DNA from: Roseospirillum parvum
GTDB taxonomy: Bacteria > Pseudomonadota > Alphaproteobacteria > Rhodospirillales > Rhodospirillaceae
Length of the DNA: 64,000 nucleotides
NCBI RefSeq assembly: GCF_900100455.1
Contig: NZ_FNCV01000002.1
Coordinates: 1 to 64,000, forward strand
Direction: 5' to 3'
The translations under genes and the position numbers were made by a program. Every line of letters begins with the position of its first letter. The first letter of the stretch is position 1. Under the pieces are notes generated by a model. The model was not told where the DNA came from, made no database searches, and worked only from the letters and a program-made list of their open reading frames with translations. This document shows positions 24,946 through 34,209 of this stretch, piece after piece.

Positions 24946-25710
24946 ATGCCCGCGCCAAGCCCCACTGCCCCACCCCTGCCCGCTTTCACCTGCCAGGCCC
25001 CGAGCCTGGCCGGCCTGGACCACGTGACGGTGTGGATCTTCGATCTGGACAACACGCTGTACCCGGCCACCTCCAGCCTGTTCCCGCAGATCGACCGGCG
25101 CATGAAGGGGTTCATCTCCGAGCGCCTGAAGCTGTCCGAGGCCGAGGCCTTCGCCTTGCAGAAGGACTACTTCCGCCGCTTCGGCACCACCCTGCGCGGC
25201 CTGATGCTGAACCACGACGTGGCGCCGGCCGAGTTCCTGGACTACGTGCACGACGTCGACCACACCTGCCTGATCGCCGATCCGCGCCTCGACGCGGCGC
25301 TGGGGCGCCTGGAGGGGCGCAAGCTGGTGTTCACCAACGGCAGCCAGAGCCACGCCGAGGCGGTGTTGCTGAAGCTGGGCCTGGAGCGCCATTTCGAGGC
25401 CATCTTCGACATCATCGCCGCCGACTATGTGCCCAAGCCAGTCCCCGAGACCTACCTGAAGATGACCCGGCGCCACGGCATCGACCCCCGGGAGGCGCTG
25501 TTCGCCGAGGATTCCCACCTCAACCTGAAGCCGGCCCACGAGATGGGCATGGCCACCGCCTGGGTGCGCAGCGGCGCCCCCGATCCTTTCGGCCCGCCGC
25601 CGGAGGGCGACCTGTCCCACTGTCAGCATGTGGTGCGGGACTTGGCGCCGTGGCTGGCCCGGGTGGTTGACGAGGTCCAGGCGGCTGGCAAAGGGGCGCC
25701 GCCCCTTTGA
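24946..25710 (+). CDS. HAD hydrolase, pyrimidine 5'-nucleotidase type (TIGR01993-like)
   Basis: 254 residues. WIFDLDNTLYPATSSLFPQID is the nucleophile motif (Asp-x-Asp) with the family's NTLYP signature. LVFTNGSQSHAEAVL is motif II, and AEDSHLNLKPAHEMGM supplies the terminal acidic residues. It probably dephosphorylates pyrimidine nucleotides or a related phosphate. The last residues (GKGAPPL) and the stop codon are encoded inside palindrome a of the repeat element, and the preceding codons (25668-25699) mirror the 3' end of the convergent GDH gene. The natural C-terminus may have been extended by the element. The ATG at 24946 was chosen to give the family's usual N-terminus. Confidence 0.87.
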   Translation: MPAPSPTAPPLPAFTCQAPSLAGLDHVTVWIFDLDNTLYPATSSLFPQIDRRMKGFISERLKLSEAEAFALQKDYFRRFGTTLRGLMLNHDVAPAEFLDYVHDVDHTCLIADPRLDAALGRLEGRKLVFTNGSQSHAEAVLLKLGLERHFEAIFDIIAADYVPKPVPETYLKMTRRHGIDPREALFAEDSHLNLKPAHEMGMATAWVRSGAPDPFGPPPEGDLSHCQHVVRDLAPWLARVVDEVQAAGKGAPPL

Positions 25711-25884
25711 ACCCCGCTGGGGAGGCCGGAGGCCTCCCCAGACCCCACCATGAGTCAAAAACCCACCAGGGGGCTTGCCCCCTGGTGGGTTTTTAAGTCA
25801 CGGCGGGGGTCCGGGGGGACCCCTGGTCCCCCCGGCGGGGGTCAAGGGGGCAGCGCCCCCTTGCCAGCCGCCGGAACCGCGTCA
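25668..25884 (+). repeat. Composite nested palindromic element between the HAD and GDH genes
   Basis: The core is 25689-25863: palindrome a (25689-25710), b (25717-25741), centre 25757-25794 (AAAAACCCACCAGGGGGC, loop TT, mirror arm), inverted b and inverted a (25843-25863). The left flank from 25668 mirrors the right flank ending at the GDH stop (25884) at 28 of 32 positions. On the left this mirrored sequence is coding, in the HAD gene. The centre sequence is unique to this copy. Confidence 0.9.
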
Positions 25885-28800
25885 CCCACCGCGCAGCGCC
25901 CCGAACTGCCGGCTGGCCACGGTAAGCATGGCCAGATCGACGTTGCCGGCCGCCTTCAGCTCGGCGATCAGTTGGTCGGCCCGCTCGACGCCGGCCTGAT
26001 TGTCGGCCGTCCAGGCATTGATCGCCTTGGCGGGATCGCGCGGCGCGCGGCGGCGGCCCAGGGTGGCCAGCACGCGGTCGGAAAGATCGCGCTGGTGGAC
26101 GTAGAGTTCGTCGATCAGCGCCCCCATGGCCAGCTTCTGCCAGTGGGTGCCGTGGGCCAGATCCTCGGCCCGGGCGCGCAGCCAGCCCAGATGGAAGCGG
26201 TTGCCGAGCGCGAAGTAGAGGCGGGCCACCTCGGGCACCGGGCGGCCGTGGCCGGCGGCCAGGCCCATGATGTCGGTGGCGCTGGCCTGGACGATCAGGG
26301 TGGCGACCCGGCGGGCCAACGCCTCCGGGGCGCCGCGCTGGCCCAGCTCGTCGGCCCGGGCGGTCAGCAGATCGGCCACCTCGGGCCCGCAGACGTCCTT
26401 CAGGCAGCCGACGATCTCGCCCACCGCGCGGCCCAGGTCGTCGACCAGGGCGCCGGTCAGCGGGCGCGGCCCGTTGCGCAGGATCCACACGGTGACCCGC
26501 TCCAGGACCCGGTTGATCTCGAGCAGCATGTCGCTTTGCAGGTCGGCGCCGACCTTGGCGTCGAGGGCCTCGATGTCGCTCCACAGGGTGCGCACCGAAA
26601 GCGCCTCGCGGCTGGTGATGTAGGCCCGGGCGATGTCGGCCGGGGTGGCCCCGGTCTTTTCCATGACCTGGGTGACGAAGGTGCCGCCGACCCGGTTGAT
26701 CAGCGAGTTGGCCACATGGGTGGCGATGATCTCGCGCCGCAGGCGGTGCTTCAGGATGGCCTCGCGCCAGGACTGGCGCAGGTCGCTGGGGAAGTAGCGC
26801 ACCAGATCCTCGGCCACCATGGCGTCGTCGGGCAGGTCGCTGTCGAGGATCTCGTCGAACAGCCACAGCTTGGAATAGGGCATCAGCACGGCGGTTTCCG
26901 GCCGCACCAGACCCTGGCGGGCGGTCATCCGCTCGCCCACCGTCTCGTCGTCGGGCAACCCTTCCAGGGCGCGGTCCAGCCGCCCCGCCCGTTCCAGCAT
27001 GCGCATCAGGCGGTGCTGGTGGTCGAGGGCCTCCACCCCGCGCGCCTCGACCAGCGAGATGGCCTGGGTCTGCAGGTAGTTGTCGCGCAGGACCAGACGC
27101 GCCACCTCGTCGGTCATGCGGACCAGCAGGGCGTCGCGCTGTTTCAGGGTCAACTCGCCGGCGCCGACCAGCCCGTCGAGCAGGATCTTGATGTTCACCT
27201 CGTGGTCGGAGCAGTCGACCCCGGCCGAGTTGTCGATGGCATCGGTGTTCAGGCGCACCCCGGCCCGGGCCAACTCGATGCGCCCGGGCTGGGTGATGCC
27301 CAGGTTGGCCCCCTCGCCGATGACCCGGGCCCGCACCTGATGGGCGTCCAGGCGCACCGCGTCGTTGGCCCGGTCGCCGGCCGCCGGGTGGCCCTCGTGG
27401 CCGGCCTTGATGTAGGTGCCGATGCCGCCGAACCACAAAAGATCGACCGGGGCGGCGAGGATGGCCCGGATCAGCGCCGCCGGGGTCAGCCGCTCCACGT
27501 CATCGGGCAGGCCGAGGGCATGGCGCGCCTCAGGGCTGAGCGGGATGTGCTTGGCCGAACGCTCGAAGACCCCGCCGCCCGCACTGATCCGCGCCGGGTC
27601 GTAGTCGCTCCACGCCGAGCGCGGACGCTCGAACAGGCGGCGCCGCTCGGCGAAGCTGGCCTCGGCGTCGGGATTGGGGTCGAGGAAGATGTGCTGATGG
27701 TTGAAGGCGGCGATGAGCCGGATGTGCGGCGACAGCAGCATGCCGTTGCCGAACACGTCGCCGGCCATGTCGCCCACCCCGGCCACCGTGAAGTCTTCCG
27801 ACTGACAGTCGTGGCCCAGCTCGCGGAAATGGCGCTTGACCGATTCCCAGGCGCCGCGCGCGGTGATCCCCATGGCCTTGTGGTCGTAGCCCTTGGAGCC
27901 ACCCGAGGCAAAGGCGTCGCCCAGCCAGAAGCCATAGGACAGGCTGATCTCGTTGGCGATGTCGCTGAAGGTGGCGGTGCCCTTGTCGGCGGCGACCACC
28001 AGATAGGGATCGTCGCCGTCGTGGCGCACGACGCGCGGCGGCGGCACCACGGTGTCGCCGGACAGGTTGTCGGTGACGTCGAGCAGACCCTGGATGAGCA
28101 GCCGGTAGCAGGCCACCCCCTCGGCCATCTGGGCCTCGCGGGTCGGCTCGGCGGGCGGCCGCTTGACCACGAAGCCGCCCTTGCTGCCGACCGGCACGAT
28201 GACCGCGTTCTTGACCATCTGGGCCTTCATCAGGCCGAGGATCTCGGTGCGGAAGTCCTCGCGCCGGTCGGACCAGCGGATGCCGCCCCGGGCCACCTTG
28301 CCGCCGCGCAGATGGATGCCCTCGGTGCGCGGGCTGTAGACGAACACCTCGACCCACGGGCGCGGCCGGGGCAAATCGTCGATCGCCCGGCTGTCCAGCT
28401 TCAGCGACAGGTAGGGCTTGGCCGCCCCGTCGGCCCCGAACTGGTAGTAGTTGGTGCGCAGGGTGGCGCCGATCAGGTTGAGCAGACCGCGCAGGATGCG
28501 GTCGTCGTCGGCGTTGGCCACCTGATCGAGGCCGCTTTCGATCAGGCCGCGCAGCTCCCCGGCCCGCCGCTCGGCGTGATCGCGGGCTTGCGGATCGTGG
28601 CGGGCGTGGAACAGCCAGACCAGCTTGCGGGCGATGGCCGGGTGGGCGCCCAGGGTGTGGGCGATGGTTTCCTGGCTGAACGGAAAGGCGGTCTGGCGCA
28701 GGTAGCGGGCCCCGGCGCGCAGGATGACCACCTCGCGCCAGGTCAGCCCGGCGCCGACGACCAGCCGGTTGAAGGGATCGTCCTCCACCTCGCCGCGCCA

Positions 28801-30747
28801 CACCTGATCGAGGCAGGCCATGAAGTCGTCGCGCACGGCGGCCAGATCGATCTCGCCGGGCTGGTCCAGGGCGAGGTCGAAATCGTGCAGCCAGACCGCC
28901 GCGTCGTTGTCCTGGGGCGCATCGGGGTCGGGGCGCGGGCGGACCTCGCAGGGCACCTCGCCGATGACCCGAAAGCCCATGTTCTCGAGCACCGGCAGGA
29001 TGTCCGACAGCGGCACCGCGCGGCGGGCATGGTAGATCTTCAGGCGCGCCTCGCCGGGCCCGGCCTCGACCGGGCGGTAGAGGTTCATGCCCAGGCTGTC
29101 GTCGGCCAGCACCTGCTCGATGCGCTCGATGTCGCGCACCGCCAGTTGCGGCGGCGTGCGCTCGCGGTAATAGCCGGGGAAGGCCTCGCCATAGCGGCGT
29201 AGCAGGCGCACCCCCTTTTCCTCGCCCTTGGCGGCGAGCAGGGCATCGTGCAGGTGGTCGGCCCAGGTGCGGGTGGCGTTGGCGATGCGCCGCTGCACCT
29301 CCTCGCCGTCGGCCGGCGGCAGGTGGCCGGGGCGGGTCTTGATGAGGAAGTGCAGGCGGGCCAGCGGGCTGTCGGCGACCTGGGTGTAATAGGCCTGGGT
29401 GTGGCCGGCGTAGGCGTCCTCGAGAATCCCTTGCAGGCTGCGCCTAAGCGCCGTGTCGAAGCGGTCGCGCGGGATGTAGACCAGACAGGAGACGAAGCGC
29501 TCGAACGCATCGCGGCGCACGAACAGGGCGGTGCGGGCGCGCTCCTGAAGGTGCAGGACACCCAGCGCCGTGTTCAGCAAGTGCTCGGTGTCGCTCTGGA
29601 ACAGCTCGTCGCGCGGCAGGTTCTCGAGGATGGCCAGCAGGGCCTTGCCGTCGTGGCCGCGCGGGGCGAAGTCGGTGCGCGCCATCAACTGGGCGATGCG
29701 CCGGGCCAGGGCCGGCACCCGGCGGGCGCTGTTGATGTAGGCCTCGGCGGTGAACAGGCCGAGGAACAGGTCGAGGCCGACCAGCCGCCCGGCCGGATCG
29801 AACCGCTTCACCCCGATGGCGTCCATCAGCACCCCGCGATGGACCACCGAGCGGCGGTCGGTCTTGGTCACCAGCAGCGGCGCCGGGCTGGCCAGGAAGG
29901 CCCGCGCCCCGGGGGTCAGGTCGCCCAGGCGGGCCGGCTGATCGAACAGCGGCAGGGCATCGGCCGGCGCCTCGGCACGCAGGATGCCGAGACCCCGCAC
30001 CAGGGCATTGGCGCCCTGGGGGGTGAAGTCCAGCCGGCGGTGGCCGAGCAGGGTGAAGTGGTTGTCGCCCAGCCAGCTCAGGAACTCGCGGCCCGCCGCC
30101 ACCTCCTCCTCGGCGGCGTCGGGGGCGCAGAGCTCGGCGGCGACGCTGGCCAGCCGTTCCTGCATGGGGCGCCAGTCCTCGACCGCGGCGCGCACCGCGT
30201 CGAGCACCTCTTCCAGGGCCTCGGCCAGGGCTTTCAGGGTGGCGTCGCCGGGCTGGGCGGTGACCAGCACCTGCATCACCGATTCGGCGGCGCCCTGACC
30301 CTCGGCGGTGGGCGGGCCGAGGTCGGTCAGTTGGCCGCGCCGGTCGCGCTCGACCCGGAACACCGGATGGATCAGCCGGTGCACGGTGAGGTCGTGCTCG
30401 AGCAGGCAGGTGGTCACCGAATCGACCAGGAACGGCATGTCGTCGTTGATGATCTCAACGACGGTGTGCTCGCTCTGCCAGCCGTCGGCCTCCAGGCCCG
30501 GGTTGAACACCCGGACCAGCGGCCGGCCCGGACGGCGCGGCTCGGCGAGGCGCCCCTTGAGGCCGATCAGGGCGGCGAAGAGGTCTTCCGGGTCGTCGGC
30601 CAGCAGATCGTCGGGCGGGGCATGGGCCAGGGCATGGCGCACGAAGGCGGCGGCCGGGCCGGCCCGCTCGGGGTCGAGGCGTCGGGTGGCCAGGGCGGCC
30701 ACGCTGTCGATCAGGTCGGCCTTGTCGGCCGGGCCGTGGGGGCTCAT
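25882..30747 (-). CDS. gdhZ: NAD-dependent glutamate dehydrogenase, large (GDH180-like) type
   Basis: 1621 residues, the normal size of the giant bacterial NAD-GDH. It converts glutamate to 2-oxoglutarate and ammonia in the catabolic direction. Long N-terminal ACT-like regulatory sections (for example FLVDSVTTCLLEHDLTVHRL) precede the catalytic part. The latter has GGKVARGGIRWSDRREDFRTE, the conserved KNAVIVPVGSKGGFV lysine region and the nucleotide-binding GVGDMAGDVFGNGM. A C-terminal helical domain follows. ATG at 30747 is preceded by a weak site; an upstream TTG-type extension is less likely. It faces the HAD gene across the repeat. With glnK-amtB it shapes nitrogen balance. Confidence 0.95.
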   Translation of the reverse strand: MSPHGPADKADLIDSVAALATRRLDPERAGPAAAFVRHALAHAPPDDLLADDPEDLFAALIGLKGRLAEPRRPGRPLVRVFNPGLEADGWQSEHTVVEIINDDMPFLVDSVTTCLLEHDLTVHRLIHPVFRVERDRRGQLTDLGPPTAEGQGAAESVMQVLVTAQPGDATLKALAEALEEVLDAVRAAVEDWRPMQERLASVAAELCAPDAAEEEVAAGREFLSWLGDNHFTLLGHRRLDFTPQGANALVRGLGILRAEAPADALPLFDQPARLGDLTPGARAFLASPAPLLVTKTDRRSVVHRGVLMDAIGVKRFDPAGRLVGLDLFLGLFTAEAYINSARRVPALARRIAQLMARTDFAPRGHDGKALLAILENLPRDELFQSDTEHLLNTALGVLHLQERARTALFVRRDAFERFVSCLVYIPRDRFDTALRRSLQGILEDAYAGHTQAYYTQVADSPLARLHFLIKTRPGHLPPADGEEVQRRIANATRTWADHLHDALLAAKGEEKGVRLLRRYGEAFPGYYRERTPPQLAVRDIERIEQVLADDSLGMNLYRPVEAGPGEARLKIYHARRAVPLSDILPVLENMGFRVIGEVPCEVRPRPDPDAPQDNDAAVWLHDFDLALDQPGEIDLAAVRDDFMACLDQVWRGEVEDDPFNRLVVGAGLTWREVVILRAGARYLRQTAFPFSQETIAHTLGAHPAIARKLVWLFHARHDPQARDHAERRAGELRGLIESGLDQVANADDDRILRGLLNLIGATLRTNYYQFGADGAAKPYLSLKLDSRAIDDLPRPRPWVEVFVYSPRTEGIHLRGGKVARGGIRWSDRREDFRTEILGLMKAQMVKNAVIVPVGSKGGFVVKRPPAEPTREAQMAEGVACYRLLIQGLLDVTDNLSGDTVVPPPRVVRHDGDDPYLVVAADKGTATFSDIANEISLSYGFWLGDAFASGGSKGYDHKAMGITARGAWESVKRHFRELGHDCQSEDFTVAGVGDMAGDVFGNGMLLSPHIRLIAAFNHQHIFLDPNPDAEASFAERRRLFERPRSAWSDYDPARISAGGGVFERSAKHIPLSPEARHALGLPDDVERLTPAALIRAILAAPVDLLWFGGIGTYIKAGHEGHPAAGDRANDAVRLDAHQVRARVIGEGANLGITQPGRIELARAGVRLNTDAIDNSAGVDCSDHEVNIKILLDGLVGAGELTLKQRDALLVRMTDEVARLVLRDNYLQTQAISLVEARGVEALDHQHRLMRMLERAGRLDRALEGLPDDETVGERMTARQGLVRPETAVLMPYSKLWLFDEILDSDLPDDAMVAEDLVRYFPSDLRQSWREAILKHRLRREIIATHVANSLINRVGGTFVTQVMEKTGATPADIARAYITSREALSVRTLWSDIEALDAKVGADLQSDMLLEINRVLERVTVWILRNGPRPLTGALVDDLGRAVGEIVGCLKDVCGPEVADLLTARADELGQRGAPEALARRVATLIVQASATDIMGLAAGHGRPVPEVARLYFALGNRFHLGWLRARAEDLAHGTHWQKLAMGALIDELYVHQRDLSDRVLATLGRRRAPRDPAKAINAWTADNQAGVERADQLIAELKAAGNVDLAMLTVASRQFGALRGG

Positions 30748-30817
30748 TATTCTCCACCGATCGGCGAAACGGCCCCTCCCATGGGCCACCGGTAGAGTTC
30801 ACTTGGGGCCGCCCGCC

Positions 30818-31537
<720 letters not shown>

Positions 31538-31603
31538 CCGGGCGGCCGGGCGGCGCTGTCATGGACCGGTGAGGTGTTGCCCATCGCCCCGGGAGGACCC
31601 GCC

Positions 31604-32002
31604 ATGAGCGCCCACACCGCCACCGCCGACACGCCGCTCGGCGACGCCCACCCGTCCGAGATGGCCGGTCCGCCGCCGGACAGCCTGCTCGCCCAGTTGC
31701 CGGGCGAGGTCCTGGACATCCTGACCGGCGAGCAGAAAGCCCGCCTGACGCGCATCCGAATCGACGGCGGCTGGCGCCGCCACCCGGTCGACCTGCGGCT
31801 GTCGCTGCCACTGCCCGGCCGGCGTTTCTACCTGACCGTCATCGCCGGCGAGGAAAAGCGCGACGCCCACCGCCGTCAGGCCGAGCGCCACCGCTACCCG
31901 CTGCCGACGGTCGGCAACCTGTTCTTCCTGCTCGGTCTGGCCGGGCTGTTCTACGCCACCGCCATGGTCGGCATGTTGTTCTATTCCGGGGTTCTCGACT
32001 GA
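31604..32002 (+). CDS. Small protein with one C-terminal membrane helix
   Basis: 132 residues, with a strong ribosome site (GGGAGGA) before the ATG at 31604. A hydrophilic section contains IDGGWRRHPVDLRLSLPLPG and RFYLTVIAGEEKR, then a basic RRQAERHRYPLP and one helix (about 104-128). I do not recognise the family. It lies between livF and asnB and may be cotranscribed with them. Confidence 0.65.
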   Translation: MSAHTATADTPLGDAHPSEMAGPPPDSLLAQLPGEVLDILTGEQKARLTRIRIDGGWRRHPVDLRLSLPLPGRRFYLTVIAGEEKRDAHRRQAERHRYPLPTVGNLFFLLGLAGLFYATAMVGMLFYSGVLD

Positions 32003-32059
32003 TCCGGGGTTGCCGACCGACCCACCCACCGCCTTCCTGACCGGAGCCTTGCCCTTTCC

Positions 32060-33898
32060 ATGTGTGGCCTTGCCGCCGTCTTCCAGCCCGACCGCCCCTT
32101 CACCGACGACGATCTCGCCCCCCTGGCCGCCGACCTGGTCCACCGCGGACCGGACGGCACCGGCTTGGCCTCGGGCCGCGGCTACGGCCTGGCCCACACC
32201 CGGCTGGCCATCCTCGACCCCGGGCACCGGTCCGACCAGCCGATGAGCGACCCGGCCGGCGTCGCCACCCTGGTCTTCAATGGCGAGATCTACAACTTCA
32301 AGGCCCTGCGCGCCGAACTGGAGGCGGCCGGCCACAGCTTCCGCACCAACGGCGACACCGAGGTGCTGCTGATGGGCTACCTCAACTGGGGCGACGCGGT
32401 GCTGGAGCGTCTGGAAGGCATGTTCGCCTTCGTGCTGATCGACCACCGGCTGCGCCGCGCCCTGGTCGCCCGCGACGGCCTGGGCATCAAGCCGCTCTAC
32501 GTGCGCCCGCTCAAGGACGGGCTGGCGGTGGCCAGCGAGATGCGCCCGCTGCTGCGCTTCGGCCCGGCCGAGCCCGACCCGGCGGCGCTGGCCGAGCTGC
32601 TGGTCTTCGGCTTCGCGGCGGGCAGCCTGTCGAACCTTCAGGGCATCGAGCGGCTGCCCCCGGGCACGGCGCTCAGCATCGACCTCGATCTGGGCACGGT
32701 CACCCGGCGCCGCTGGTTCGACCTGCTCGACACCCTGGCCGCCCAGCCAGCGGCCCACCCCGAGCGCACCGAGGCCGAGGTGGCCGAGGCCCTGGAAGCC
32801 AGCCTGACCGACCACCTGCAAAGCGACGTCGGCTATGCCCTGCAACTGTCCGGCGGGGTCGATTCCAGCCTCATCGCGGCGCTCGCCCGACGCCACGACA
32901 AGGGCGGCCTGCACGCCTACGCCATCGACCTCGGCGAGTTGCCGCAGAACGAACGCCCGTGGCGCGATCAGGTGGCCGGGCGGCTGGCCCTGGAACGCCA
33001 CGAGATCGCCTTCGACGGGGTCGCCTTCGCCGACGCCCTGCCCCGCGCCGTGCGCCACATGGAGGGCCCGGTGCCGCACGGCGGCTGCGTGCTGCTGATG
33101 AAGCTGTGCGACCACATCGCCCGGCGCACCAAGGTGGTGCTGACCGGCGAGGGGGCCGACGAGTTCTTCGGCGGCTATGCGCGCTATGGCGACTGGCACA
33201 AGCTGGCCCGCCAGGAGGCCCTGGGCCAGCGCCTGCCGGCGGGGCTGCTGCCCGACCGCTGGCCCTTCAAGGGAATGCGCCGGCTGGCCGGGCGGGATGG
33301 GGCCGCCTGGGCCTCGGTCTATGCCGATCCGGCGCCGCTGCTCAAGGCTTTCCCCGATCTGGTCCCGGTCCCCGGCGCCCGCGAGGCGGCCAGCGCCCGC
33401 TTCGCCGACTTCCGCGACCGCCTGCTGGCGGTCGACCAGACCTGCTATCTGGAAAGCCTTTTGGTGCGCCAGGACAAGATGTCGATGGCCGCCTCGGTCG
33501 AGGCCCGGGTGCCCTTCGTCCACCTGCCGCTGGCCAAGCGCCTGAACCGCCTGCCGCACAGCCTGCGCGTGCCCGGCGGCGAGACCAAGCCGCTGCTCAA
33601 GCGCATCGCCGGCCCGCTCTTGCCCCACGAGTTGCTGCACCGGCGCAAGGTTGGCCTGACCCTGCCCTATGGCGACTGGTGCGCCGATCCCAAGGCGCTG
33701 GGCCGCTACCTGGACGATCTGCCGAGCGGCCCATTGGCCGCCTACGCCGCCCCGGGTGCCCTCGGCCGCTGGGTCGAGCGCTTCCGGGACGGCGATCCCC
33801 TGGTCCGCCGCCAGAGCTTCCGCCTGATCAACCTGGACCAGTGGCTGCGCACCCTGGGGGGTGCGCAAAGCCCCGAACCCAACCGGATTAACCCTTAA
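32060..33898 (+). CDS. asnB: Asparagine synthase (glutamine-hydrolysing)
   Basis: 612 residues. Residues 1 to about 200 are a class II glutaminase with catalytic Cys2 (MCGLAAVF), HRGPDG and FNGEIYN. The synthetase part has the ATP-pyrophosphatase loop SGGVDS (264-269), LTGEGADEFFGGYARY and the YLESLLVRQDKMSMAASVEARVPF region. The size fits the AsnB of exopolysaccharide and housekeeping types; no polysaccharide genes are adjacent. The ATG at 32060 must be the start because the Cys is N-terminal after Met removal. Confidence 0.95.
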   Translation: MCGLAAVFQPDRPFTDDDLAPLAADLVHRGPDGTGLASGRGYGLAHTRLAILDPGHRSDQPMSDPAGVATLVFNGEIYNFKALRAELEAAGHSFRTNGDTEVLLMGYLNWGDAVLERLEGMFAFVLIDHRLRRALVARDGLGIKPLYVRPLKDGLAVASEMRPLLRFGPAEPDPAALAELLVFGFAAGSLSNLQGIERLPPGTALSIDLDLGTVTRRRWFDLLDTLAAQPAAHPERTEAEVAEALEASLTDHLQSDVGYALQLSGGVDSSLIAALARRHDKGGLHAYAIDLGELPQNERPWRDQVAGRLALERHEIAFDGVAFADALPRAVRHMEGPVPHGGCVLLMKLCDHIARRTKVVLTGEGADEFFGGYARYGDWHKLARQEALGQRLPAGLLPDRWPFKGMRRLAGRDGAAWASVYADPAPLLKAFPDLVPVPGAREAASARFADFRDRLLAVDQTCYLESLLVRQDKMSMAASVEARVPFVHLPLAKRLNRLPHSLRVPGGETKPLLKRIAGPLLPHELLHRRKVGLTLPYGDWCADPKALGRYLDDLPSGPLAAYAAPGALGRWVERFRDGDPLVRRQSFRLINLDQWLRTLGGAQSPEPNRINP

Positions 33899-34209
33899 GA
33901 ACTGCGGGGTTGTACGCCTCTCGGTGGCCCGGCAGGGTGCTTTCCTGTTGCCCCTTCATGACAGCCGGGCCACCATACCGGCACGGGAAGCCTGACCGCC
34001 ATACCCGCCCTTGCCGAGCCCGGCCGCGCCTCGGCACCCGGCTCTTGAGCGCGCGCCCCTGGATCGGGGGCACCGTCAAGACCCACCCGCCAGCGCGCCC
34101 TTGAAGGGGGAACCTTCTGCCTGCGTCCCCCACCACGCTCCCGCGGCGGGCGGCGCCCGCTTCCCCGGTCCCTTGCCGGACCTTCGTCCACCAACCGTAG
34201 AGGTCTCAC
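33899..34209. other. Intergenic region before dppA with an 11-bp inverted repeat
   Basis: GGTGGCCCGGC (33923-33933) and GCCGGGCCACC (33964-33974) are a perfect 11-bp pair around a 30-nt loop that itself contains CAGGGTGC and TTGCCCC. It lies just after asnB, so it may act in asnB 3'-end formation or as part of the dpp leader. No coding sequence is evident. AGAGG before the dppA ATG is the ribosome site. Confidence 0.4.

Noticed and set aside
25750-29202. 1150-codon plus-strand open frame opposite the GDH gene
   Set aside because: Same reason: an antisense shadow of a strongly biased high-GC gene, beginning inside the repeat element.
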